In this document: piece after piece, positions 1 through 5,476 of the stretch
Layout: each line of letters opens with the position of its first letter
Numbering within the stretch: the stretch's first letter is position 1
Assembly: GCA_023427285.1 (NCBI GenBank)
Contig: JAEZBH010000500.1
Span: 1-6,789, forward strand
DNA length: 6,789 nucleotides
Direction of reading: 5' to 3'
Origin: Pseudomonadota bacterium
Lineage (GTDB): Bacteria > Pseudomonadota > Alphaproteobacteria > Sphingomonadales > Sphingomonadaceae
The notes under the pieces: model-generated
What the model was told of the DNA's origin: nothing
What the model saw: only the letters and a program-made list of their open reading frames with translations
The model's database searches: none
Translations under genes and position numbers: made by a program

Positions 1-301
1 GCATGGGGCCATCGCCAAAGGCCGGATAAACGGGCGGTGCTGCCGGACGGGGCGAGTCCATGACGGGCGCAGCCGGAGCCGGAGCCGGAGCTGCGGGCGC
101 GGCAGCCGCTCCGGCCATCGCGGCGACAGGTTCGGGAGCAGGTTCCGGCTGGGCCTGGTAAACCGGCACAGCGGCGTCCTCTCGGGGGTATTCGGTCCAG
201 ACGTGCTTGCACGCCGCACAGCGCACGGCCCGGCCCTCAGGGGGGATCGCCGTGTCGCTCACCAGATACCGGGAGTTGCAGTTCGGACAGGTCAGGATCA
301 T
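1..301 (-). CDS. MJ0042-type zinc-ribbon protein, N-terminal part (runs off left edge)
   Basis: Reading leftward from an ATG at 301, the frame stays open for 100 codons to the window edge, so the C-terminus is missing. The first 40 residues match the MJ0042/zinc_ribbon_5 pattern: two CxxC pairs (C5/C8 and C28/C31) with RYLVSDTAIP and GRAVRC between them and an HVW after the second pair. These four cysteines should bind one zinc ion. After about residue 45 comes a low-complexity Pro/Ala linker. In alphaproteobacteria such proteins often continue into a membrane segment and a DUF3426-type C-terminal domain, but that part lies outside the window. The gene is divergent from ftsE across a 290-base gap. 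No strong Shine-Dalgarno sequence stands before the ATG; the start is chosen because the zinc ribbon begins almost at once. The molecular role of this family is not known to me. Confidence 0.85.
   Translation of the reverse strand, partial: MILTCPNCNSRYLVSDTAIPPEGRAVRCAACKHVWTEYPREDAAVPVYQAQPEPAPEPVAAMAGAAAAPAAPAPAPAAPVMDSPRPAAPPVYPAFGDGPM
71..91. repeat. Hexanucleotide tandem repeat (AGCCGG, about 3.5 copies)
   Basis: Three full copies of AGCCGG are followed by a partial fourth. The array lies inside the zinc-ribbon gene and encodes alternating Ala-Pro on the minus strand. The unit is two codons long, so changes in copy number would alter linker length without shifting the frame. Confidence 0.8.
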
Positions 302-357
302 GCGCAACCGTCGAACAAAACCTTGCTCGCCTCTAGTAAAGTACAGGGTTTGAATGC

Positions 358-373
358 TTAACGGCCTCGTAAC
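358..373 (+). promoter_or_regulatory. CtrA-like binding motif
   Basis: The sequence reads TTAAC, six bases, then GTAAC. The alphaproteobacterial CtrA consensus is TTAA-N7-TTAAC, so this is one mismatch from the full motif. CtrA is the cell-cycle response regulator of alphaproteobacteria and acts on division genes in Caulobacter. Whether it binds here is an inference. AT-rich motifs like this are rare by chance in such GC-rich DNA. Confidence 0.4.
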
Positions 374-398
374 GAAGCGGCGTCAAACGTTTGGGCAC

Positions 399-407
399 TT
401 ATCCACG
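399..407 (+). promoter_or_regulatory. DnaA-box-like site 1 (TTATCCACG)
   Basis: This is eight of nine bases of the DnaA box TTATCCACA, with the mismatch at the last position. It lies 26 bases after the CtrA-like motif. DnaA acts as a transcription factor as well as an initiator in Caulobacter. Binding here is inferred only. Confidence 0.4.
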
Positions 408-535
408 GCTTGGCTGTTTTGTGCAAGGGAATCGAGGCGTCTGCCGGTGTCGCGCCCAAGGTTATCCCGGCGGGGCGTGGCCGTGGTGCGGCGGCTGCTG
501 CGGCAAAGGCGGCACAGCGCCGGTTCCCTGTTTGC

Positions 536-559
536 GTTTGGCTTCGGCGCGTGCCAAAC
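536..559. repeat. Inverted repeat GTTTGGC / GCCAAAC upstream of ftsE
   Basis: Two perfect 7-base arms (536-542 and 553-559) are separated by 10 bases and end 32 bases before the ftsE start. It could be an operator or a small hairpin in the ftsE leader. The core GTTTGG also occurs at 389-394, in the palindrome near the first DnaA-like site. No T-run follows, so it is not a terminator. Confidence 0.5.
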
Positions 560-573
560 AATGGAAAGTCTCA

Positions 574-582
574 TCATCCACA
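574..582 (+). promoter_or_regulatory. DnaA-box-like site 2 (TCATCCACA)
   Basis: This is eight of nine bases of TTATCCACA, mismatched at position 2, ending nine bases before the ftsE GTG start. It has the same orientation as the site at 399-407. A weaker relative, TTATCCCGG (seven of nine), lies between them at 462-470. Confidence 0.35.
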
Positions 583-591
583 GGCATTGCC

Positions 592-1353
592 GTGAACACC
601 GTCGTTCGGTTTGAAAACGTTGGTCTGCGCTATGGCACAGGCGCGGAAGTTCTGCGCGATATCAGCTTTTCGCTTGAGAAAGGCTCGCTGCACTTCCTGA
701 CCGGCCCGTCGGGCGCGGGCAAAACCTCGCTGCTCAAGTTGCTTTACCTTGCCCAGCGCCCCTCGCGCGGGCTGATCGAGCTGTTCGGTCATGAAGTGGT
801 CTCGATGGACCGCGAAGGGCTGCCGGCCCTGCGCCGTCGAATCGGGGTCATCTTTCAGGATTTCCGCCTGCTGCCGCACCTGACGGCGCTGGAGAACGTG
901 GCGCTGCCGCTGCGCATCTCGGGCGTCAGCGAGGCCGAGGCGCTGGGCCATGCGGAGGAAATGCTGTCGTGGGTGGGGCTGGCGGATCGCATGAACGCCC
1001 GCCCGGCAACGCTTTCGGGCGGCGAGCAGCAGCGTCTTGCCATTGCGCGCGCGGTGATCGGGCGGCCGGACCTGCTGCTGGCGGACGAGCCCACCGGCAA
1101 CGTGGACCCGGAAATGGCCGGACGCCTGCTGCACCTGTTTCAGGAACTCAACCGGCTGGGCACGACCCTGCTGATTGCGACTCACGACCAGCACCTGATC
1201 AGCCTTGCCTCTGACGCGACCGTGCTGCGGCTGGAGAAGGGCGAGCTGACCACGCTGCCCCATGGCCTGCACCGGTTTGCCCCTTCGGCTCCGACGGTTG
1301 GGCCGCTGGGCGCGCTCGACGGGATGCCGTTCTCGAAGGGGGTGCGGCCATGA
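592..1353 (+). CDS. ftsE: Cell division ATP-binding protein FtsE
   Basis: FtsE is the ABC ATPase subunit of the FtsEX complex. It sits on the cytoplasmic side of the division site and drives FtsX to control septal peptidoglycan hydrolases. The 253-residue protein has all ABC motifs in order: Walker A GPSGAGKT (38-45), Q-loop Q89, signature LSGGEQQR (141-148), Walker B LLLADEP (161-167) with E166 as catalytic base, D-loop around D172, and H198 as switch histidine. I chose the GTG at 592 because the conserved core (VRFENVGLRYG) begins at about residue 5; no clear Shine-Dalgarno sequence precedes it. The family usually ends near 220-230 residues, whereas here about 30 residues rich in Pro, Gly and Ala follow the last conserved strand. 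The stop overlaps the ftsX start as ATGA, which fits coupled translation of the two subunits. Identification is firm; the exact start is less so. Confidence 0.95.
   Translation: MNTVVRFENVGLRYGTGAEVLRDISFSLEKGSLHFLTGPSGAGKTSLLKLLYLAQRPSRGLIELFGHEVVSMDREGLPALRRRIGVIFQDFRLLPHLTALENVALPLRISGVSEAEALGHAEEMLSWVGLADRMNARPATLSGGEQQRLAIARAVIGRPDLLLADEPTGNVDPEMAGRLLHLFQELNRLGTTLLIATHDQHLISLASDATVLRLEKGELTTLPHGLHRFAPSAPTVGPLGALDGMPFSKGVRP
1280..1341 (+). promoter_or_regulatory. Inverted repeat that could fold over the ftsX ribosome binding site
   Basis: CCCCTTCG (1280-1287) is a perfect complement of CGAAGGGG (1334-1341), and the second arm is most of the ftsX ribosome binding site, 8 bases before its ATG. 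A small hairpin ACGG-GATG-CCGT (1319-1330) sits inside the loop. In mRNA this could hide the ftsX site until ribosomes finishing ftsE open it. The arms also encode the FtsE tail, so the pairing may be incidental. Confidence 0.3.
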
Positions 1354-2243
1354 GCACGCTGAAGGCGCGGCATCGGTTCCGCTTCCTGCCGGAAGGGCGG
1401 GAGTCGCAGGGCGTGCTGCCCTGGGTGATTGCGGTGATGGTCTATCTGATGCTGCTGGCGGTGGCGGGCGGCATCGGCGTCGTCTCGGCAACGCAGGGCT
1501 GGAGCCAGGATATGGCCCGCAGCTGGACCGTGCAGATCCTCTCGCCCGAGGGCGCGGAGCGGGATGCGGAGGTCAAGGCGGTGATGCGCTTCCTCTCGCA
1601 GCAGCCGGGCGTCAGCGCCGTCAACGTGCTGCCGGAGGCCGAGGCGCGGGCGCTGCTGGAGCCGTGGCTGGGCGAGAGCGCCAAGAGCAAGGAACTGCCG
1701 GTTCCGGCGCTGATCGATGTGTCGCTGGCCGCAGATGCCGTGCTGGATTCCGATACGATCGAGGAGCAGCTGAAGACCTATGCGCCGACATCGGCCATTG
1801 ATGACCACGACGAGTGGCTGGGCCAGCTGACCGCGTTTGCGCGCGGCTTGCAGGTGCTGGCTTATCTGATCGTTGGTCTGGTGGTGCTGGCAACGGTTGC
1901 CATCGTGACCTTCAGCACCCGGGCGGGGCTTTCCAGCCACCACGACACCATCGAGATTTTGCACCTGATTGGCGCCGAAGACCGGCAGATTGCCCGCGAG
2001 TTCCAGTGGCGCTACCTCGCCCACGGCCTCAAGGGCGGCGTTGTCGGCGCGATTGCAGGCATCGCAACCGTTGCGGGCATCAGCGCGATGGCGCAGCGGC
2101 TGGGCAGCGAGGGCATCCTCAGCTCGTTCACCTTCGGGCCGGGCGCGTGGGCGCTGCTGATCGCGCTGCCGCTGATGGTGGCGCTTATCACCATGCTGAC
2201 GGCGCGCTGGACCGTTCACCGCGCGCTTGGGGAGTATCTCTGA
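1350..2243 (+). CDS. ftsX: Cell division protein FtsX
   Basis: FtsX is the membrane subunit of the FtsEX complex; its extracytoplasmic loop passes the signal from FtsE to peptidoglycan hydrolases or their activators. The 297-residue protein has the family layout: a cytoplasmic N-terminus, TM1 (about 22-45), a large periplasmic loop (about 46-165), then TM2 (166-188), TM3 (227-248) and TM4 (266-285). The conserved stretch after TM2 (HDTIEILHLIGAEDRQIA, 198-215) is typical of FtsX. It is shorter than Escherichia coli FtsX (about 350 residues), mainly at the N-terminus. The ATG overlaps the ftsE stop by four bases, and GAAGGGGG at 1335-1342 serves as ribosome binding site with 7 bases of spacing. 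The next gene starts three bases after its stop. Confidence 0.95.
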   Translation: MSTLKARHRFRFLPEGRESQGVLPWVIAVMVYLMLLAVAGGIGVVSATQGWSQDMARSWTVQILSPEGAERDAEVKAVMRFLSQQPGVSAVNVLPEAEARALLEPWLGESAKSKELPVPALIDVSLAADAVLDSDTIEEQLKTYAPTSAIDDHDEWLGQLTAFARGLQVLAYLIVGLVVLATVAIVTFSTRAGLSSHHDTIEILHLIGAEDRQIAREFQWRYLAHGLKGGVVGAIAGIATVAGISAMAQRLGSEGILSSFTFGPGAWALLIALPLMVALITMLTARWTVHRALGEYL

Positions 2244-2246
2244 TCC

Positions 2247-2792
2247 GTGCGTGCGCTCTTCAAGTTCCTGCTGGCGCTGTTGGTGGTGTGGGCGCTGGGC
2301 TTCCTGTGGTTCTGGAAGACCTTGCCCAGACCGGTTGCAAATGCGGCCCGGACCGACGGCATCATCGCGCTGACCGGCGGTGAGGGGCGGCTGGCCTCTG
2401 CCGTCTCCATGCTGGACGAAGGGCTGGCCACGCGCGTACTGATTACGGGCGTTCACCCTGACACCGGCAAGAAGCTGCTGGCCGTGCAACTGGGCGTGCG
2501 ACCGGAACTGATGGACTGCTGCATCGATATCGAGCACGAAGCGGGAAACACGGTGGGCAATGCCCGCGCTGCCGCCCAGTGGGTTCGGGAGCAGAACATC
2601 CGCTCGGTGCGGCTGGTGACGTCTGACTATCACATGCCCCGCGCACTTCTGGAATTCCGCACCGCCTTGCCGGAGGCGGAAATTCTGCCAAGCCCGGTGG
2701 CGGGCAAAATCAATATGACAGGGTTGTTGGGCGAGTACGTGAAGTACAGTGTCCGCCTGTTTAGTATCCGCTTCGATGGAGCTGCGCTTTGA
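2247..2792 (+). CDS. YdcF/SanA-like DUF218 membrane-anchored protein
   Basis: This 181-residue protein has one N-terminal membrane segment (about 4-23), after which the domain should face the periplasm. The DUF218 (YdcF/ElyC/SanA) pattern is visible: TGGEGR (43-48), an acidic stretch leading to NT (101-102) and NA (105-106), and the signature LVTSDYHMPRA (123-133). Members of the family are linked to envelope integrity in enterobacteria (SanA, ElyC), but their reaction is not established. The start is GTG at 2247, three bases after the ftsX stop, with GGAG (2231-2234) 12 bases upstream inside ftsX. Its stop overlaps the next start as TTGA. Position between ftsX and an acyltransferase gene supports an envelope role; substrate and chemistry remain unknown. 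Confidence 0.85.
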   Translation: MRALFKFLLALLVVWALGFLWFWKTLPRPVANAARTDGIIALTGGEGRLASAVSMLDEGLATRVLITGVHPDTGKKLLAVQLGVRPELMDCCIDIEHEAGNTVGNARAAAQWVREQNIRSVRLVTSDYHMPRALLEFRTALPEAEILPSPVAGKINMTGLLGEYVKYSVRLFSIRFDGAAL

Positions 2793-3490
2793 CTTTTCTG
2801 CGGTCGGTCCTTCTGAATATTTTCATTGTTCTGTGGACGCCTTTGGTTGGCGTGCCGGGCATCATCCTGTCGTGGTTCGACCGCTCGAAGATCAGTTGCG
2901 TGACCAACCTGTGGGCGCGGGGCATCGTGTGCGCCGCCCAGAAGTTCACCGGCATTCGCTATCAAGTGCTGGGGCGGGAAAACCTGCCGGAGGGGCCGTT
3001 CATCTTCGCCTGCAAACACCAGAGCGCGTGGGAGACCATTGCGGTTTTGATGCTGCTGGATCACCCCTCGATCGTGCTGAAGCAGGAGCTGCTGAAGCTG
3101 CCGGTGTTCGGCTGGTATTGCAAGAACGCGGGCATGATCCCGGTGGACCGGGCAGGCTCGTCCGGCGCGCTGCGCACCATGATGCGCGCGGCAGAGGCCG
3201 CCAAGAAAGCGGGCCGCCCCATCGTGATCTTCCCCGAGGGCACCCGCGCAGCACCCGGCACCCAGCCCGAGCTGCACCCCGGCCTTGCCGGAATTTACGC
3301 CGTTCTGCGCGTGCCGGTGGTGCCGGTGGCGCTGAATTCAGGGCTGGTGTGGGGGCGCGAGAGCTTCGTGAAGCACCCCGGCACGATTACCGTGCAGATT
3401 CACCCGGCCATCGAGCCGGGCCTGCCTCGTGCGGAACTTTCGGCGCGCGTTCATGCCGCCATCAACAGTCTGGAAGGATCTGACCAGTGA
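2789..3490 (+). CDS. plsC: 1-acyl-sn-glycerol-3-phosphate acyltransferase family protein (PlsC-like)
   Basis: PlsC transfers an acyl chain to lysophosphatidic acid to make phosphatidic acid, the precursor of membrane phospholipids, at the inner membrane. The 233-residue protein has a hydrophobic N-terminus (about 5-28) and the four acyltransferase blocks: KHQSAWE (76-82), LKQELLKLPVFGWY (97-110) with IPVDR (117-121), FPEGTR (148-153), and VPVVPVALNSG (175-185). The catalytic motif reads HX4E (H77, E82) rather than the classical HX4D; the same KHQSxWE form occurs in other proteobacterial members, so activity is likely. The start is TTG at 2789, overlapping the preceding stop as TTGA, with GGAG at 2778-2781 seven bases upstream; the next in-frame ATG (residue 88) would cut off the active site. 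It could act on another lysolipid, since family members differ in substrate. Confidence 0.88.
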   Translation: MTFLRSVLLNIFIVLWTPLVGVPGIILSWFDRSKISCVTNLWARGIVCAAQKFTGIRYQVLGRENLPEGPFIFACKHQSAWETIAVLMLLDHPSIVLKQELLKLPVFGWYCKNAGMIPVDRAGSSGALRTMMRAAEAAKKAGRPIVIFPEGTRAAPGTQPELHPGLAGIYAVLRVPVVPVALNSGLVWGRESFVKHPGTITVQIHPAIEPGLPRAELSARVHAAINSLEGSDQ

Positions 3491-4596
3491 GTGCGCAGTC
3501 CGGGAGTTCGCTGTTTCAGCGTCGTTATCGTCCGTTCTGGCTGGCAGGCGCCGCCGTCGTCGGCGTTGCCGCCTATTCCGTGTACTGGTTCGCCCGGCTC
3601 GCCGAGTTCGAGGCGACGATGGAAGCGATGGTGAACGGGCAGGGGCCGGTTCAGGTTTCAGCCGAGAGCATTTCCTACAGCGGTTTCCCGTATCGCCTGT
3701 CTGCCGAGTTCAACGGCGTGACCGTCACCCGCGCCGGGCTGGACTACACGCTCACCGTCAAAGCGCCCAAGCTGACCATCGAGCGCCAGCCGTGGAAGCG
3801 CGCCCTGCATCTGGGCTTCTTCCAGACCCCGACGCTGACGCTCTCCGCCCCCTCGGTGATGGGCGGTGTCGCGCTGGAAGGTACGGGCTCGGAAGGCCGG
3901 TTCAGCCTCATGCTGAAGAACGGTCATGTGGAGCGCCTGTCTACCGTGCTGGACGATGCGCGCATTACGGGTAGCCCGTGGCTGCAAACCCCGCTGACCG
4001 CCGCCAAGCTGGAGCTGCATGGCCGGGAAGTGGCGGCGCTGCGCCGTCCGGTGTCGCCCAATGACATTCTGGCCGCAGAAGAAGCGCGCAAGGCCGCAGC
4101 CGCAGCCGAAGGGCCGGGCAAGGCACCGACGCCGCCTGCGTTCCTTGAGATGATCGTGAACGGCGAGAAGGTGCAGCTGGGGCAGGGCGAGCCGCTGACC
4201 CTGATGGCGAGCCTTGCCCTGACCGGCGAGCCGCGGGCATCGGATATCACCGGCTCGTTCCTTGAGGCATGGCGCGCCGCCTCGGGCACGCTGGAGGTCA
4301 ATACCCTGACGCTCTCGACCAACGCCAAGGATGATCTGGTGCTGGCCAAGGCGACGTTCGCGATGGACGGTCAGCATCGCCTGATGGCGGGCGGCACGAT
4401 CTCGACGCCGTGCCCGGCAGCGATTGCAGGCCTGTTCGGCCAGACGCTGGAAAGCCAGCCGCAAGGGCGGGTTCAGGGCCTGATCGCGTTGCCGTTCCAG
4501 GCCCTGAGCGGGAAGTTCACTCTTCAGCAGCCCCTGACGGAGTGGCCGACTCTCGCCCAAAATCAGGACGCGCAGTGTCCTGACCTGCGTCGATAA
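3487..4596 (+). CDS. DUF2125 domain-containing protein
   Basis: This 369-residue protein has one N-terminal membrane segment (about 17-35) or uncleaved signal, followed by a long beta-rich region that should lie in the periplasm. The motif SYSGFPYRLSAEF (63-75) and the repeated short beta-strand style, with many Leu/Thr-rich stretches, match the alphaproteobacterial DUF2125 family, whose function is unknown. An Ala-rich, probably helical insertion (about 195-212) ends in a Pro-containing linker. It starts with GTG in a GTGA overlap with the plsC stop, with GGAAGGA at 3472-3478 as a good ribosome binding site 8 bases upstream. The last 26 residues overlap the 3' end of tyrA on the other strand and look unlike a folded beta tail (Gln- and Asp-rich, ending in RR). 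The C-terminus may therefore be a read-on past an older stop. Confidence 0.8.
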   Translation: MSAQSGSSLFQRRYRPFWLAGAAVVGVAAYSVYWFARLAEFEATMEAMVNGQGPVQVSAESISYSGFPYRLSAEFNGVTVTRAGLDYTLTVKAPKLTIERQPWKRALHLGFFQTPTLTLSAPSVMGGVALEGTGSEGRFSLMLKNGHVERLSTVLDDARITGSPWLQTPLTAAKLELHGREVAALRRPVSPNDILAAEEARKAAAAAEGPGKAPTPPAFLEMIVNGEKVQLGQGEPLTLMASLALTGEPRASDITGSFLEAWRAASGTLEVNTLTLSTNAKDDLVLAKATFAMDGQHRLMAGGTISTPCPAAIAGLFGQTLESQPQGRVQGLIALPFQALSGKFTLQQPLTEWPTLAQNQDAQCPDLRR

Positions 4597-5476
4597 TGGT
4601 GCGCCGGATGTGGCGCGTCCGGCTGAACAGATTGTACAGCGTGTCACCGTCTCCCCAGCGGATGGCACGCTGAAGCGCCGTCAGATCTTCGTTGAAGCGC
4701 TGGAGAATCTCCAGAACCGCCTCGCGGTTGGAGAGGAACACGTCTCGCCACATCGTCGGGTCTGACGCCGCGATGCGGGTGAAGTCGCGAAAGCCGCCCG
4801 CCGAGAACTTGATGACTTCCGATTCCGTAACCTGCTCCAGATCAGACGCCGTGCCGACGATGGTGTAGGCGATGAGGTGGGGCACGTGGCTCGTCACCGC
4901 CAGCACCCGGTCGTGGTGCGGCGGGTCCATCACCTCAACGTTGGAGCCGACAGCCGTCCACAGGGCGCGCACGCGGGCAACGGCGGTCTCGTCCGCGCCC
5001 TCGGGCGGGGTGACGATGCACCAGCGGCCCTGAAACAGCGAGGCAAAGCCCGCGTCAGGGCCGGAGTTTTCCGTACCGGCCACCGGGTGCGCCGGAATGA
5101 GATGCACGCTCTCGGGCAGATGCGGGGCAATGGCATCGATGGCGAACGCCTTGGTGGAGCCCACGTCCGACACGATGGCCCCCGGCTTCAGGTGCGGGGC
5201 CATGGTCTCAGCAATGATGCCGAAGGTGCCAACCGGAGTGCAGAGCACGATGCAGTCGCTGTCCGCCACGGCGGCTTCCAGCGTGTCTGCGACGGTATCG
5301 GCCACCTGCAACTCGCGCACGCGCTGGCGCACGCCGGGGCTGGCGTCATAGACAACAACATGCGTGGGCAGGCTTGCCGCCTTGATGGCGCGCACCAGCG
5401 AGCCGCCGATCAGGCCGAAGCCGATGACGGTCAGACGGTCAAAGGGCTGGGTCGGCGTGGATAGGGGGACGCTCAC
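4517..5476 (-). CDS. tyrA: Prephenate/arogenate (cyclohexadienyl) dehydrogenase
   Basis: This enzyme oxidatively decarboxylates prephenate or arogenate with NAD(P)+ in tyrosine synthesis. The 319-residue protein has an N-terminal Rossmann fold with GFGLIGGS (19-26), the DVGSTK motif (104-109), HPVAGTE (130-136) with H130 as the likely catalytic histidine, and the helical-domain motif GGFRDFTRIA (227-236), whose arginines bind the substrate carboxylates in the family. No fused chorismate mutase or ACT domain is seen. The start is GTG at 5476, overlapping the hisC stop as GTGA; the frame stays open further upstream but that part is out-of-frame hisC. GGAAAGA about 8-10 bases upstream is a modest ribosome binding site. 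The cofactor and the prephenate/arogenate preference cannot be read safely from sequence; the Zymomonas counterpart, called tyrC, is a broad cyclohexadienyl dehydrogenase. Its 3' end overlaps the DUF2125 gene by 80 bases. Confidence 0.92.
   Translation of the reverse strand: MSVPLSTPTQPFDRLTVIGFGLIGGSLVRAIKAASLPTHVVVYDASPGVRQRVRELQVADTVADTLEAAVADSDCIVLCTPVGTFGIIAETMAPHLKPGAIVSDVGSTKAFAIDAIAPHLPESVHLIPAHPVAGTENSGPDAGFASLFQGRWCIVTPPEGADETAVARVRALWTAVGSNVEVMDPPHHDRVLAVTSHVPHLIAYTIVGTASDLEQVTESEVIKFSAGGFRDFTRIAASDPTMWRDVFLSNREAVLEILQRFNEDLTALQRAIRWGDGDTLYNLFSRTRHIRRTIIDAGQDTARPDFGRESATPSGAAEE
4563..4583 (-). terminator. Hairpin with short T-run inside the tyrA/DUF2125 3' overlap
   Basis: TCAGGAC (4563-4569) and GTCCTGA (4577-4583) form a perfect 7-base stem with a 7-base loop. 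On the minus strand the stem is followed by TTTT, giving a weak intrinsic-terminator shape for the hisC-tyrA transcript. However, it lies 44 bases before the tyrA stop, so full termination here would cut the message short. On the plus strand no T-run follows. It may only slow transcription or protect a 3' end. Confidence 0.25.

Larger units (their letters stand above)
302..591. other. Divergent intergenic control region between the zinc-ribbon gene and ftsE
   Basis: This 290-base gap separates two divergent genes and must hold the promoters for both, but I could not pick a convincing -35/-10 pair on either strand. It contains a CtrA-like double half-site (358-373), a perfect 10-base palindrome CAAACGTTTG (384-393), DnaA-box-like sites (399-407 and 574-582, with a weaker one at 462-470), one GANTC site (429-433) and a 7-base-arm inverted repeat (536-559). 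The ftsE frame stays open upstream to 391, but that stretch is rich in Gly, Cys and Arg, resembles no FtsE N-terminus and starts only with a TTG. I therefore treat it as non-coding. Confidence 0.7.

Noticed and set aside
399..582. Replication origin suggested by the DnaA-like sites
   Set aside because: No AT-rich unwinding stretch and no origin-linked genes such as dnaA, hemE or parAB; the sites look regulatory at most.
391..591. N-terminal extension of ftsE to an upstream TTG
   Set aside because: The frame is open, but the added 67 residues are Gly/Cys/Arg-rich and unlike any FtsE; the conserved core begins just after the GTG at 592.
574..1491. Minus-strand open frame (about 305 codons) opposite ftsE
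   Set aside because: Low-complexity basic product opposite a firm ABC ATPase gene; no start signal.
1182..2633. Long minus-strand open frame (about 483 codons) opposite ftsE, ftsX and the YdcF-like gene
   Set aside because: Its product is rich in Arg, Gln and His with no recognisable domain, it lies opposite three well-identified genes, and long antisense frames are expected in DNA this GC-rich.
3658..4668. Long minus-strand open frame opposite the DUF2125 gene
   Set aside because: Arg/Gln-rich, no motif, overlaps the tyrA 3' end in another frame; a codon-bias shadow.
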